Of a DNA stretch of 19,607 nt, positions 1 to 6,637 are shown in pieces. The DNA is taken from assembly GCA_964487155.1 (NCBI GenBank), contig CAZAQB010000058.1, positions 1 to 19,607 on the forward strand. Reading direction: 5' to 3'. The position numbers were made by a program, and so were the translations under genes. How positions within the stretch are numbered: position 1 is the first letter of the stretch; each line of letters opens with the position of its first letter. Origin of the DNA: CAZAQB01 sp964487155 (GTDB taxonomy: Bacteria; Pseudomonadota; Gammaproteobacteria; Nitrococcales; Nitrococcaceae). The notes under the pieces were generated by a model. It ran no database searches. It saw only the letters and a program-made list of their open reading frames with translations, and was not told the DNA's origin.

Positions 1-8
1 GCTGCTAG

Positions 9-170
9 CCCGAAGATTTCACAAATTTGCACCGATCTCGCTTGTCTCTTGGCCCCACAACGATTCTCTATCTCAGTCGGCCGTACTCACCGATACGCCG
101 CTCCTTCGAAAAGTCCCTTTTAAAACCAATATCCTACGTGATGTCAGCAAAAATTCACGAAATCTTCGGG
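9..170. mobile_element. MITE family A, copy 1 (162 bp)
   Basis: Non-autonomous element with perfect 12-bp terminal inverted repeats (CCCGAAGATTTC at the left, its complement at the right) and imperfect extension inward. It is flanked by direct CTAG copies at 5-8 and 171-174. A second copy in the opposite orientation lies at 5846-6006 with TTAG flanks, so the 4-bp target duplication is YTAG. That matches the YTAR target known for the IS701 family, which I infer supplies the transposase. The element is AT-richer than its surroundings. On the minus strand its core holds a Shine-Dalgarno-like AAGGAG, a GTG and five codons before a stop, as if derived from an IS by internal deletion. No transposase gene is present. 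Confidence 0.82.
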
Positions 171-205
171 CTAGGCTCTGAGCAGTGTGGCCTTTGATAC
201 GCCGA

Positions 206-231
206 CCCCCACGTTTCTTCGCAACGCGGGG
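206..231. repeat. Hairpin repeat family C, single half
   Basis: Stem-loop with arms CCCCCACGTT and AACGCGGGG around a TCTTCGC loop. The same hairpin occurs in inverted pairs at 5604-5730 and 10523-10635. The 30 bases before it also resemble the spacer of the 5604-5730 pair. Only one half is present here. MITE A copy 1 ends 31 bases upstream and may have interrupted or displaced the partner half. Confidence 0.7.
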
Positions 232-376
232 CTACGTAAGGAGCGGACCGGCTCGCGCGCGTGCTAGCAAGGTCGTCGCTTCCGGGCAACGCGTGCCAAA
301 CGACACGCCCCACGGGTAACCTGGGGGGCCGGACGGCGGTCGCGGGACCGCTCGGGTTCTCCAGCAGGGGCTCGCC

Positions 377-1063
377 ATGGAACACCTCGACCAGCTCACT
401 GCCTTGATCGCCCTCACCCTGGGGGCCGGCTGGGCCAGCGGCATCAACCTCTATGCCGCCATCCTCACCCTGGGGGTGCTGCAGTCCACCGGCAACGCCG
501 AGCTGCCGGCGGGCCTCGCGGTCTGCGCCGATCCCCTGGTGATGGCGGCGGCGGGGCTCATGTACTGCGTGGAGTTCTTCACCGACAAGACTCCCGGGGT
601 GGATACCGGCTGGGACGCCCTGCATACCTTTATCCGCCTGCCCGCCGGGGCGGCCCTGGCCGCAGCCGCGGCGGCCGACGTGGGAGTGGCGGCCCAGGTG
701 GCCGCGGCCCTGGTGGGCGGGTCACTGGCCGCCGGCAGCCACGCGCTCAAGGCCGGCGGCCGGGTTATGATCAATACCTCCCCGGAACCGGTGAGTAACT
801 GGACCGCCTCCTTCGTCGAGGACATCGCCGTGATCGGCGGGCTGTGGGTGTCCCTCAACCACCCGTGGGTGTTCCTGGCGGGGCTGGGGGTGTTCCTGGT
901 GCTGCTGGCGTGGCTGCTGCCGCGGCTGTGGCGGGGCATCCGGCGCTTGGGCGGGGTGATCTCCGGGGCGTTCGGCCGCCGGGCGCCGGCGCCGGCCACG
1001 GGAGGCGCCGCCGCCCACCAGGAAACCGGTCCGCCGACGCTGCCGCCGCCCCAGGGCGGCTGA
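377..1063 (+). CDS. DUF4126 domain-containing membrane protein
   Basis: A 228-residue hydrophobic protein of the DUF4126 family, whose function is unknown. The N-terminal GAGWASGINLYA stretch (about residues 16-27) and the later SPEPVSNW motif (about residues 135-142) are the recognisable family signatures. There are several Gly/Ala-rich membrane segments, the last at about residues 152-180, followed by a basic stretch and a Pro/Ala-rich tail after about residue 195 that is likely disordered and cytoplasmic. The ATG is preceded by a weak purine-rich AGGGG. The gene stands alone and converges on rimO, with a REP pair between them. The family call is fairly secure. Some members are described as transporter-like, but nothing here shows a substrate. 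Confidence 0.85.
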   Translation: MEHLDQLTALIALTLGAGWASGINLYAAILTLGVLQSTGNAELPAGLAVCADPLVMAAAGLMYCVEFFTDKTPGVDTGWDALHTFIRLPAGAALAAAAAADVGVAAQVAAALVGGSLAAGSHALKAGGRVMINTSPEPVSNWTASFVEDIAVIGGLWVSLNHPWVFLAGLGVFLVLLAWLLPRLWRGIRRLGGVISGAFGRRAPAPATGGAAAHQETGPPTLPPPQGG

Positions 1064-1112
1064 ACCGGGCGAGGCGCGGGCCCCCGCGATTCTGTCACGG
1101 GCCCCGGCTGCC

Positions 1113-1215
1113 GACGCCGGATGCGGCGCGGCGCGCCTTATCCGGCCTACGCGGGCCCCGGCAGGGCGCCTTCTGGGAGTGGCGTAGGCCGGATAAGCGC
1201 AGCGCATCCGGCGTC
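1113..1215. repeat. REP pair (BIME-like) between convergent genes
   Basis: Two REP-type units in inverted orientation (1113-1152 and 1182-1215) separated by about 30 bases. Each contains GCCGGATGCG and CTTATCCGGCCTACGC or their complements, very close to the enterobacterial REP consensus. Transcribed from either side it can fold into a long hairpin. It sits between the ends of the DUF4126 gene and rimO, so a role in 3'-end formation or mRNA stability is plausible. A second pair lies at 16915-17017, also between convergent genes. Confidence 0.88.
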
Positions 1216-1227
1216 TTCAGCCCCGGC

Positions 1228-2568
1228 TCAGCCCGGCTCCGCGTAAAGGTCGTGCTGGTCCGCGGCGACGATGCGCACGCCCACCAGGTCGCCGGGTTGC
1301 AGGCCTTCGCCGCGGCGCAGGTGCACCACGCCGTCGATCTCCGGCGCCTCGCCGTGGCTGCGGCCTACCGGGTCCTGGCCCGGCTCGGCCTCGTCCACCA
1401 GCACGTCCAGGCGCTGGCCGATGCGCCGGCGCAGGCGCTCGGCGCTGATCCGGCTCTGCGCCTCCATGAAGCGCCGGTAGCGCTCGGCCTTGAGCTCCTC
1501 GGGCACCGGATCGGGCAGGGCGTTGGCGGCGGCGCCTGCCACCGGCGAGTACTGGAAGCAGCCCACCCGGTCGAGCTGTGCGGCCTCCAGGAAAGCCAGA
1601 AGCTCCTGGAACTCGGCCTCGGTCTCGCCGGGGAAGCCGACGATGAAGGTGCTGCGCAGTACCAGGTCCGGGCACTGCGCTCGCCATTGCACGATGCGCT
1701 CCAGCACCGACTCGGAGGCGGCCGGGCGCTTCATGAGCCTGAGGATGCGGGGGCTGGCGTGCTGGAAGGGGATGTCCAGGTACGGCAGGACCTGGCCGTC
1801 GGCCATCAGCGGGATGAGCTCGTCCACGTGGGGGTAGGGATACACGTAGTGCAGCCGCACCCAGACGTCGAGGCTGGCCAGGGCCTGGCACAGCTCGGTC
1901 ATGCGGGTGCGCAGCGGGCGCCCCTGCCAGAAGGAGGTGCGGTAGCGCAGGTCGGAGCCGTAGGCGCTGGTGTCCTGGGAAATCACCATCAGCTCGCGCA
2001 CGCCCGCCTCCGCCAGGGCCTCGGCCTCGGCCATCACCTCCGCCGCCGGGCGGCTGGCGAGATTGCCCCGCAGGTGCGGGATGATGCAGAAGCTGCAACG
2101 GTGGTTGCAGCCTTCGGAGATCTTCAGGTAGGCGTAGTGAGCCGGGGTGAGGCGGATGCCCTGGGGCGGCAGCAGATCGGTGAAGGGGTCGTGCTGCGGC
2201 GCCGGCGGCGGGGCAAAGCGGTGCACCTCCCGTACCACGGCGTCGTACTGGTGGGGGCCGGTGACCGCCAGCACCGCCGGGTGGCGATCCAGCACCTGCC
2301 GGCGGTCGGTGCCCAGGCAGCCGGTGACGATGACCCGGCCGTTCTCCTGCAGGGCCTCGCCGATGGCCTCCAGGGACTCCGCCTTGGCCTCGTCGATGAA
2401 CCCGCAGGTGTTCACCACCACCAGGTCGGCGTCCCGGTAGCTGCCCACCACGTCGTAGCCGTCGCCGCGCAGCCGGGTGAGGATGCGCTCCGAGTCCACC
2501 AGGGCCTTGGGGCAGCCCAGGCTGACGAATCCCACCCGGGCCGGCGTGTCGGCCGCCTGCGAGGCCAT
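1228..2568 (-). CDS. rimO: Ribosomal protein uS12 methylthiotransferase RimO
   Basis: A 446-residue radical-SAM methylthiotransferase. RimO adds a methylthio group to the conserved aspartate of ribosomal protein S12 using two [4Fe-4S] clusters and SAM. The N-terminal MTTase domain has the cluster cysteines Cys19 (SLGCPK), Cys55 (NTCGF) and Cys84 (TGCLG). The radical-SAM cysteines are Cys154, Cys158 and Cys161 in SEGCNHRCSFCIIP. A TRAM domain occupies roughly the last 65 residues. SLGCPKALVDSE separates RimO from MiaB. Length is normal for the family. The ATG precedes the conserved GFVSLGCPK block by 11 codons. The gene is transcribed alone, towards the REP pair. Confidence 0.97.
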   Translation of the reverse strand: MASQAADTPARVGFVSLGCPKALVDSERILTRLRGDGYDVVGSYRDADLVVVNTCGFIDEAKAESLEAIGEALQENGRVIVTGCLGTDRRQVLDRHPAVLAVTGPHQYDAVVREVHRFAPPPAPQHDPFTDLLPPQGIRLTPAHYAYLKISEGCNHRCSFCIIPHLRGNLASRPAAEVMAEAEALAEAGVRELMVISQDTSAYGSDLRYRTSFWQGRPLRTRMTELCQALASLDVWVRLHYVYPYPHVDELIPLMADGQVLPYLDIPFQHASPRILRLMKRPAASESVLERIVQWRAQCPDLVLRSTFIVGFPGETEAEFQELLAFLEAAQLDRVGCFQYSPVAGAAANALPDPVPEELKAERYRRFMEAQSRISAERLRRRIGQRLDVLVDEAEPGQDPVGRSHGEAPEIDGVVHLRRGEGLQPGDLVGVRIVAADQHDLYAEPG

Positions 2569-2691
2569 GGCTGGCGCTCCGTGTCAGGGAAGACGCGGCA
2601 GTATAACGGAGCGCGCCCCGAGCCCTGCAGGGGGGCCGGGATCATCTATCCTGTTCGGAGGCGGAGTCCACCACTTCAGAGGAGGTGCGCC

Positions 2692-2895
2692 ATGGCCGTT
2701 TCTCTCTCGGCCGAGCGTCGGCAGCTGCGTCAGACGGTCCGGGAAACCCTGGACCACGCCTGGCAGGAGGTTCAGCGCCTGGAGGCGCTGTGGTCCAAGG
2801 ATCCCTCCTGTCCCGCCACCCGCCAGGCCCTGAACCGCGCCCGCGAGCGCTATGAGGCACTGCGCGCGGAGCTGGATTCCCACTTCCCTCAGTAG
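2692..2895 (+). CDS. Small coiled-coil hypothetical protein
   Basis: A 67-residue charged protein. I do not recognise the family. It has no signal peptide or membrane segment. Regularly spaced Leu with Arg and Glu (for example RRQLRQTVRETL near the start and RARERYEALRAEL near the end) suggests two helices able to form an antiparallel coiled coil, split by a short SKDPSCPAT turn with a single Cys at about residue 40. The start is well supported: a strong AGAGGAGGTG Shine-Dalgarno at 2679-2688 precedes the ATG. It lies divergent from rimO and 84 bp upstream of cysK on the same strand, so it may be cotranscribed with cysK, although two inverted repeats separate them. Confidence 0.72.
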   Translation: MAVSLSAERRQLRQTVRETLDHAWQEVQRLEALWSKDPSCPATRQALNRARERYEALRAELDSHFPQ

Positions 2896-2948
2896 CCGCT
2901 AGCGGCTGCCCTGCCCGGCTCTGACGTCCGGCGCGGCACTGCGCCGGA
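2894..2948. repeat. Two inverted repeats between the small ORF and cysK
   Basis: A perfect 14-bp palindrome (AGCCGCTAGCGGCT, 2894-2907) overlaps the stop codon of the upstream gene. A second stem-loop follows: TCCGGCGC at 2927-2934, a six-base loop, then GCGCCGGA at 2941-2948. Neither has a following T-run, so intrinsic termination is unlikely. They could stabilise the upstream mRNA or partly separate it from cysK. Confidence 0.5.
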
Positions 2949-2979
2949 TGCCGGTGCCCCTGCAACCTGGAGAACCGCA

Positions 2980-3948
2980 GTGACGCGTATTTTCGACGAC
3001 AATTCCTACAGCATCGGCGGCACTCCCCTGGTGCGGCTGTCCCGTATCGGCAGCGGCAACCTGCTGGCCAAGATCGAGGGCCGTAATCCCGCCTATTCGG
3101 TGAAGTGCCGCATCGGCGCCAGCATGATATGGGACGCCGAGCGCCAGGGCCTGCTGGGCCCGGGGCGGGAGATCATCGAGCCGACCAGCGGCAATACCGG
3201 CATCGCGCTGGCGTTCGTGGCGGCCGCGCGGGGCTACCCGGTGACCTTCACCATGCCCGCCAGCATGAGCCTGGAGCGGCGCAAGCTGCTGAAGGCCTTC
3301 GGCGCCCGGCTTGAACTCACCGAGCCGCCGAAGGGCATGAAGGGGGCCATCGCCCGGGCGGAGGAGATCCGCGCCTCGGACCCGGACCGATACTTCATGC
3401 CCCAGCAGTTCGACAACCCCGCCAACCCCGACATCCACGAGCGCACCACGGGGCCGGAGATCTGGCAGGACACCGAGGGCGCGGTGGACGTGCTGGTGGC
3501 CGGCGTGGGCACCGGCGGCACCATCACTGGCGTGTCGCGCTACATCAAGCGCACCTGCGGCAAGAACATCCTCTCCGTGGCGGTCGAGCCCACGGCCTCG
3601 CCGGTGATCAGCCAGACCCTGGCGGGGGAAGAGCTCACGCCTTCGCCCCACAAGATCCAGGGTATCGGTGCCGGATTCGTGCCCCGCAACCTCGACCTGG
3701 AAATGGTCGACCGGGTTGAGCGGGTCGATGACGCCGACGCCATCGCCTGCGCGCGGCGGCTGATGCGCGAGGAAGGCATCCTGGCCGGCATCTCCTGCGG
3801 GGCTGCGCTCAGTGCGGCGCTGCGCATCGCCGACGAGCCGCAGTACCGCGACGCCAGCATCGTGGTGGTGCTGCCCGACTCCGGCGAGCGCTACCTGTCC
3901 TCGATTCTGTTCGAGGGGCAGTTCGGGGAGCTGGAGAACGTCCAGTAG
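2980..3948 (+). CDS. cysK: Cysteine synthase A (O-acetylserine sulfhydrylase)
   Basis: A 322-residue PLP-dependent enzyme that makes cysteine from O-acetylserine and sulfide in the cytoplasm, the last step of sulfur assimilation. It is close to Escherichia CysK over its whole length. Lys42 in the SVKCRIGA motif is the PLP lysine, PTSGNTG at 68-74 binds the substrate carboxylate, and a GTGGT phosphate-binding loop lies near residue 180. KGMKGAI and ILAGISCGAA are also typical. I chose the GTG at 2980 because homologues begin at this point and GGAGA lies about 8 bases upstream. CysK is a better fit than CysM because of the full length and the KCRIG and KGMKGAI blocks. No cysE or sulfate-reduction genes are adjacent. 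Confidence 0.96.
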   Translation: MTRIFDDNSYSIGGTPLVRLSRIGSGNLLAKIEGRNPAYSVKCRIGASMIWDAERQGLLGPGREIIEPTSGNTGIALAFVAAARGYPVTFTMPASMSLERRKLLKAFGARLELTEPPKGMKGAIARAEEIRASDPDRYFMPQQFDNPANPDIHERTTGPEIWQDTEGAVDVLVAGVGTGGTITGVSRYIKRTCGKNILSVAVEPTASPVISQTLAGEELTPSPHKIQGIGAGFVPRNLDLEMVDRVERVDDADAIACARRLMREEGILAGISCGAALSAALRIADEPQYRDASIVVVLPDSGERYLSSILFEGQFGELENVQ

Positions 3949-4004
3949 CGCCGGCGCTGACGACGATGTAGCCTCCCCCGTCTCACACGGGAGAGCGCAC
4001 CGGG

Positions 4005-5102
4005 GTGATCACCGAGACCGCAACCGCGACGGCCGGCGGCCTGGCCGGCGTACCGGCCCGGGCCGAGCCGACCGACCGGGCCATCGGCGCCTGGCTGGCG
4101 ATCTGCGCGGCCCTGGTGTACGCCATGGTGGTGCTGGGCGGAGTCACCCGGCTCACCGGCTCGGGCCTGTCCATGGTGGAGTGGCAGCCTATCCTGGGCT
4201 GGCTTCCCCCCACCAGCGAGGCCGGCTGGCAGGAGGCCTTCGCCAAGTACCGGGCCTCCCCCGAGTACCGCCAAGTGAACGCCGGCATGAGCCTGGCGCA
4301 GTTCCAGGTGATCTACGGTTTCGAGTATGCCCACCGGCTGCTGGGGCGGCTCATCGGCGTCGCCTTCCTGCTGCCCCTGCTGGGATTTCTGGCAGCCGGC
4401 CGGCTCTCGGCAGGCCGCGCGATGCGCCTCGGCGGCATCTTCCTGCTCGGTGGGCTCCAGGGCCTGTTGGGCTGGTATATGGTGAAGAGCGGCCTGGTGG
4501 ACGTGCCCCGGGTCAGCCCGTACCGCTTGGCGGCCCACCTGGGCCTGGCCCTGGTGATCTACGCATTGATCTTCTGGCAGGCCATGGCGGCCCTGTGGCC
4601 GCGTCCAGTGCCGGTGACGGGGGCCGGTGCACGGCGCGAGGTGGACATCATGGCGGCGCTGCTGGTGCTGACCCTGCTGGCCGGCGCCTTCGTGGCCGGC
4701 AACAAGGCGGGCCTTGCCTACAACAGCTTCCCGCTGATGGCCGGCCAGTGGATCCCCGACGGCCTGGGGGCGCTCAACCCCTGGTGGCGCAACCTGTTCG
4801 AGAACATCACCACGGTGCAGTTCGTGCACCGGCTGCTGGCCGTCCTGACCGTGGCCTGGGCGTTGCTGCTGGCACTGCGGCTTCGGCCCCTTGGGGGCTG
4901 GCCGGCGCGGCTCGGCATTGGCCTGGCGCTGCTCACTCTGGGACAGGCGATGGTGGGCGTGGCCACGCTGCTGGCCGGAGTGCCGGTAATGCTGGGGGCG
5001 CTGCACCAGGGCGCGGCCGTCGCCGTGCTGAGCGTCCTGCTGGCCACGCGCTATGCTCTGGGTGGCCAGCACAGCGGGGTTCGGGCGACACCGAGGGCAT
5101 AA
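4005..5102 (+). CDS. ctaA: Heme A synthase (CtaA/Cox15 type)
   Basis: A 365-residue integral membrane protein that oxidises the C8 methyl group of heme O to the formyl group of heme A, needed for aa3/caa3-type cytochrome oxidases. About eight hydrophobic segments are visible. The four His residues expected to bind the two hemes are His110 (EYAHRLLGR), His178 (AAHLG), His275 (VQFVHRLLA) and His334 (LHQGA). The long insert between the first two membrane segments and the GGVTRLTGSGLSMVEW block indicate the proteobacterial Cox15-like type. The GTG start follows a GGGAGAG about 10 bases upstream. It lies 56 bp after cysK on the same strand. No oxidase subunits or ctaB are nearby, so it is separated from the genes that need its product. 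Confidence 0.94.
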   Translation: MITETATATAGGLAGVPARAEPTDRAIGAWLAICAALVYAMVVLGGVTRLTGSGLSMVEWQPILGWLPPTSEAGWQEAFAKYRASPEYRQVNAGMSLAQFQVIYGFEYAHRLLGRLIGVAFLLPLLGFLAAGRLSAGRAMRLGGIFLLGGLQGLLGWYMVKSGLVDVPRVSPYRLAAHLGLALVIYALIFWQAMAALWPRPVPVTGAGARREVDIMAALLVLTLLAGAFVAGNKAGLAYNSFPLMAGQWIPDGLGALNPWWRNLFENITTVQFVHRLLAVLTVAWALLLALRLRPLGGWPARLGIGLALLTLGQAMVGVATLLAGVPVMLGALHQGAAVAVLSVLLATRYALGGQHSGVRATPRA

Positions 5103-5120
5103 ACGGGCGGGGTGTGACGA

Positions 5121-5154
5121 TTGACACGCAATTCATGTTGCACTGCGGTATACT
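5121..5154 (+). promoter_or_regulatory. Possible sigma70-type promoter for the 94-residue gene
   Basis: A perfect TTGACA (5121-5126) and a good -10 hexamer TATACT (5149-5154) lie 30 bases upstream of the ATG at 5184. The spacer is 22 bp, well over the usual 16-18, so either the -10 works with a different upstream contact or an activator compensates. Confidence 0.4.
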
Positions 5155-5183
5155 GGCGCCCGGCTATCAAACCGAGGTGCGTC

Positions 5184-5468
5184 ATGAACGTGACCGTATC
5201 CAGCGTCGAGGACTTCTGCGGCGTGCTCCGGCGGGCCGCCGGCAGCCGCTGTGTCAGCGCCGTCTGGCTGCAGATGCCCCAGGCGGACGACCGGGGTGCC
5301 GCCTGCGCGCTGGCCCAGCTTCACTGGCTGGGCATGGGCACAGTGCAGCTGGAGCGGCCGGCGGGCGACGTCGAGGGGCTGCACGCTGACCTGCGGCGCA
5401 TCGAGACCGTGGCCGGCGAGCTGGGGCTGCTCTGCATCGCCGGGCGCTTCCGTCCTCTCGCCGCCTGA
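5184..5468 (+). CDS. Hypothetical protein, 94 residues
   Basis: I do not recognise this protein. It is a small soluble protein without signal peptide or membrane segments. An N-terminal helix (SVEDFCGVLRRAAG) is followed by a likely strand (VSAVWLQMPQ), a helix around HWLGMG, a strand (TVQLERP), a long helix (VEGLHADLRRIETVAGEL) and a final strand (LLCIAGRF), which suggests a compact alpha/beta fold. It has several cysteines but no CxxC pair. The ATG at 5184 is chosen because GAGGTG precedes it by about 5 bases. An upstream in-frame start at 5121 would overlap the promoter-like elements. Codon use is like its neighbours. It is followed by the repeat-rich spacer. Confidence 0.7.
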   Translation: MNVTVSSVEDFCGVLRRAAGSRCVSAVWLQMPQADDRGAACALAQLHWLGMGTVQLERPAGDVEGLHADLRRIETVAGELGLLCIAGRFRPLAA

Positions 5469-5500
5469 CGGTGGCTCCGCCTTGACGCCCCGCCCGCAGC

Positions 5501-5600
5501 GCTTGCCCCGGGGACTCCAGTCCCTCCAGGCTGTTAGTATGTGCGGCATACCCCGCCGCCGGCTCGTGCGATGACTGACGAAGCTGGCCGCAGCCCGCCG
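5501..5600 (+). pseudogene. Truncated duplicate of the start region of the 99-residue gene
   Basis: Bases 5502-5583 match 6013-6093 almost throughout: the same promoter-like segment, CCCCGCCGCCGG, and an ATG followed by ACTGACGAAG. The intact gene at 6081 continues from there. In this copy the frame runs only MTDEAGRSPP before a stop inside hairpin repeat C. The copy therefore keeps an extended -10 (TGTTAGTAT, 5532-5540) and start but has lost its body. The simplest reading is a tandem duplication whose first copy was cut off by the repeat. Confidence 0.7.
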
Positions 5601-5740
5601 TAGGGCACGTTGCGGAGAAACGTGCCATCGGGCGGTGCGATGGGCGCTTTGACCTGGGCATGGCAGAGAGCCGGGGATGACTGCCTTGGCGTTTGCAATG
5701 CCGGCCCCCACGTTTCTCCGCAACGTGGGGCTATGGCGGG
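5587..5740. repeat. Paired-hairpin repeat family C, copy 2
   Basis: Two stem-loops in inverted orientation. The first is GGCACGTT, loop GCGGAGA, AACGTGCC (5604-5626). The second is CCCCACGTT, loop TCTCCGC, AACGTGGGG (5706-5730). The outer flank (GCCCGCCGTAGG) and about 60 bases inside the second hairpin match the copy at 10515-10650. The two loops are exact reverse complements of each other. No coding potential was seen. Confidence 0.78.
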
Positions 5741-5845
5741 TGGCGTCCGGGGGCTGTGCAGAGGCCCGCAGCGCCAGCGCGGGCTGTGGCCTGCGCCCGC
5801 GATTTGGCCGGCAGGGATCCTGTATTTTTGTAAACATCCTGTTAG

Positions 5846-6006
5846 CCCGAAGATTTCATGAACTTGTGCTGATATCGCGTAGGATATTGGTTTCACAAGG
5901 GACTTTTCGAAGGAGCGGCGTATCGGTGAGTACGGCCGACTGAGAAAAGATTCCTTTTGGGGCCAAGAGACAAGCGAGATCGGTGCAAATTTGTGAAATC
6001 TTCGGG
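5846..6006. mobile_element. MITE family A, copy 2 (161 bp)
   Basis: Same element as at 9-170 but in the opposite orientation. It has the CCCGAAGATTTC terminal inverted repeats and direct TTAG target duplications at 5842-5845 and 6007-6010. A block of about 48 bases in the centre is identical in both copies. It includes AAGGAG, then GTGAGTACGGCCGACTGA at 5926-5943 (MSTAD and stop), which looks like the translation start of a lost transposase. The right target duplication adjoins the duplicated promoter segment of the next gene. Confidence 0.84.
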
Positions 6007-6041
6007 TTAGCGCTTGCCCAGGAACTCCAACCCTTCGAGGC

Positions 6042-6050
6042 TGCTAGAAT
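6042..6050 (+). promoter_or_regulatory. Extended -10 promoter for the 99-residue gene
   Basis: TGCTAGAAT matches the extended -10 pattern TGnTATAAT. The aligned position in the truncated duplicate is TGTTAGTAT (5532-5540), so the element is kept in both copies. No good -35 is seen 17 bp upstream, which is usual for extended -10 promoters. The ATG at 6081 would be about 24 bases from the predicted transcription start. Confidence 0.45.
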
Positions 6051-6080
6051 CTGCCGCATTCCCCGCCGCCGGATCGTGCC

Positions 6081-6380
6081 ATGACTGACGAAGTCGATGC
6101 CTACGAGGAAGCCTCGCGGGAGAGCGTCGAGTTGGGCAACCGTCTGGCCGACGCAGACCAGGAGGCCCATCTCTGGGACATTGCCGATGGACTGCTGGCC
6201 GGCGCCATCCAGTACTGGCTCTATGCCCGCCAGCCCTGTGAAGACCCTGCCTGTGAGGAGTGTGCGCCGGTGCGGACTTCCGCCCTTCGGCTGGCCGAGT
6301 TGAAGCGCCTTGTGGAAGAACTCGCCATCAGCAGTGAGTACTTCCACAGCCCCAATGACCCCGATGTGGGCCGCGCCTGA
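6081..6380 (+). CDS. Hypothetical protein, 99 residues, acidic
   Basis: I cannot assign a function. The protein is acidic and mostly helical, with an N-terminal MTDEVDAYEEASRES, a central hydrophobic LWDIADGLLAGAIQYWLYARQP segment in two parts, and three cysteines in a Cx4Cx2C spacing (CEDPACEEC, about residues 53-61), then a helix rich in Leu and Glu and a conserved-looking SSEYFHSPNDPDVGRA end. The cysteine group could bind a metal, but only three thiols are close together. There is no signal peptide. The ATG lacks a strong Shine-Dalgarno. Support that it is real comes from the duplicated promoter/start region at 5502-5583 and from the ordinary codon use. It stands alone between a MITE and the GGDEF leader. 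Confidence 0.72.
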   Translation: MTDEVDAYEEASRESVELGNRLADADQEAHLWDIADGLLAGAIQYWLYARQPCEDPACEECAPVRTSALRLAELKRLVEELAISSEYFHSPNDPDVGRA

Positions 6381-6429
6381 GGGCGCCGGCCCGAACTCCC
6401 TCCGCCCGCTTCACGCCGCCGCCCGATGA

Positions 6430-6459
6430 GCGGCGTCATGACTCCGGTCATGGCGCCGC
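6430..6459. terminator. Inverted repeat after the 99-residue gene, possible terminator
   Basis: Stem GCGGCGTCATGA (6430-6441), six-base loop, TCATGGCGCCGC (6448-6459), with one G:T-type mismatch in 12 pairs. It lies 50 bases after the stop codon. No T-run follows, so it would be a weak intrinsic terminator. It could equally be a protein-binding palindrome. Confidence 0.4.
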
Positions 6460-6549
6460 GGGGGCGTTGGGGCAATGTGAAAAGCTGAAATACCGTTCGT
6501 GTTTTGCCTGGCGCCAACTGGTCGGATGCACGCCGAAGTGATAATTTTC

Positions 6550-6620
6550 GTGAAAGGGTTCACATGAACCCGGGAGACTGACCAGCCGGGAAGTACGGGA
6601 CTCTGGGCAGCCGGAGTTAC
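6550..6620 (+). promoter_or_regulatory. Structured leader of the diguanylate cyclase gene
   Basis: Three overlapping, mutually exclusive hairpins are visible: GTGAA/TTCAC (6550-6554 with 6559-6563), GGGTTC/GAACCC (6556-6561 with 6566-6571) and CCCGG/CCGGG (6569-6573 with 6586-6590). An ATG at 6564, preceded by AAAGGG, opens a five-codon frame (MNPGD, stop). Two adjacent imperfect direct repeats follow at 6572-6596 and 6597-6620, sharing GGGA..CTG, CAGCCGG and a terminal TAC. The last part (CAGCCGGAGTTACCGA) resembles the 3' end of class-I cyclic-di-GMP riboswitches, but the other conserved blocks do not clearly match. The cyclase ATG is 18 bases further on. Confidence 0.4.
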
Positions 6621-6637
6621 CGAGGGGGTGGATAGGG

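Noticed and set aside
844..2895. A 683-codon open frame on the plus strand antisense to rimO
   Set aside because: It runs opposite a clear rimO gene in very GC-rich DNA, has Ala/Gly/His-rich composition without domains, and contains no convincing start. Only its last 67 codons (from 2692) have a Shine-Dalgarno and plausible protein sequence.
6550..6630. Firm annotation as a class-I c-di-GMP riboswitch
   Set aside because: Only the 3' block is similar. The conserved GGCAAACC-like and GACGCAAAGCC blocks are absent or heavily altered, so it is kept as a possibility only.
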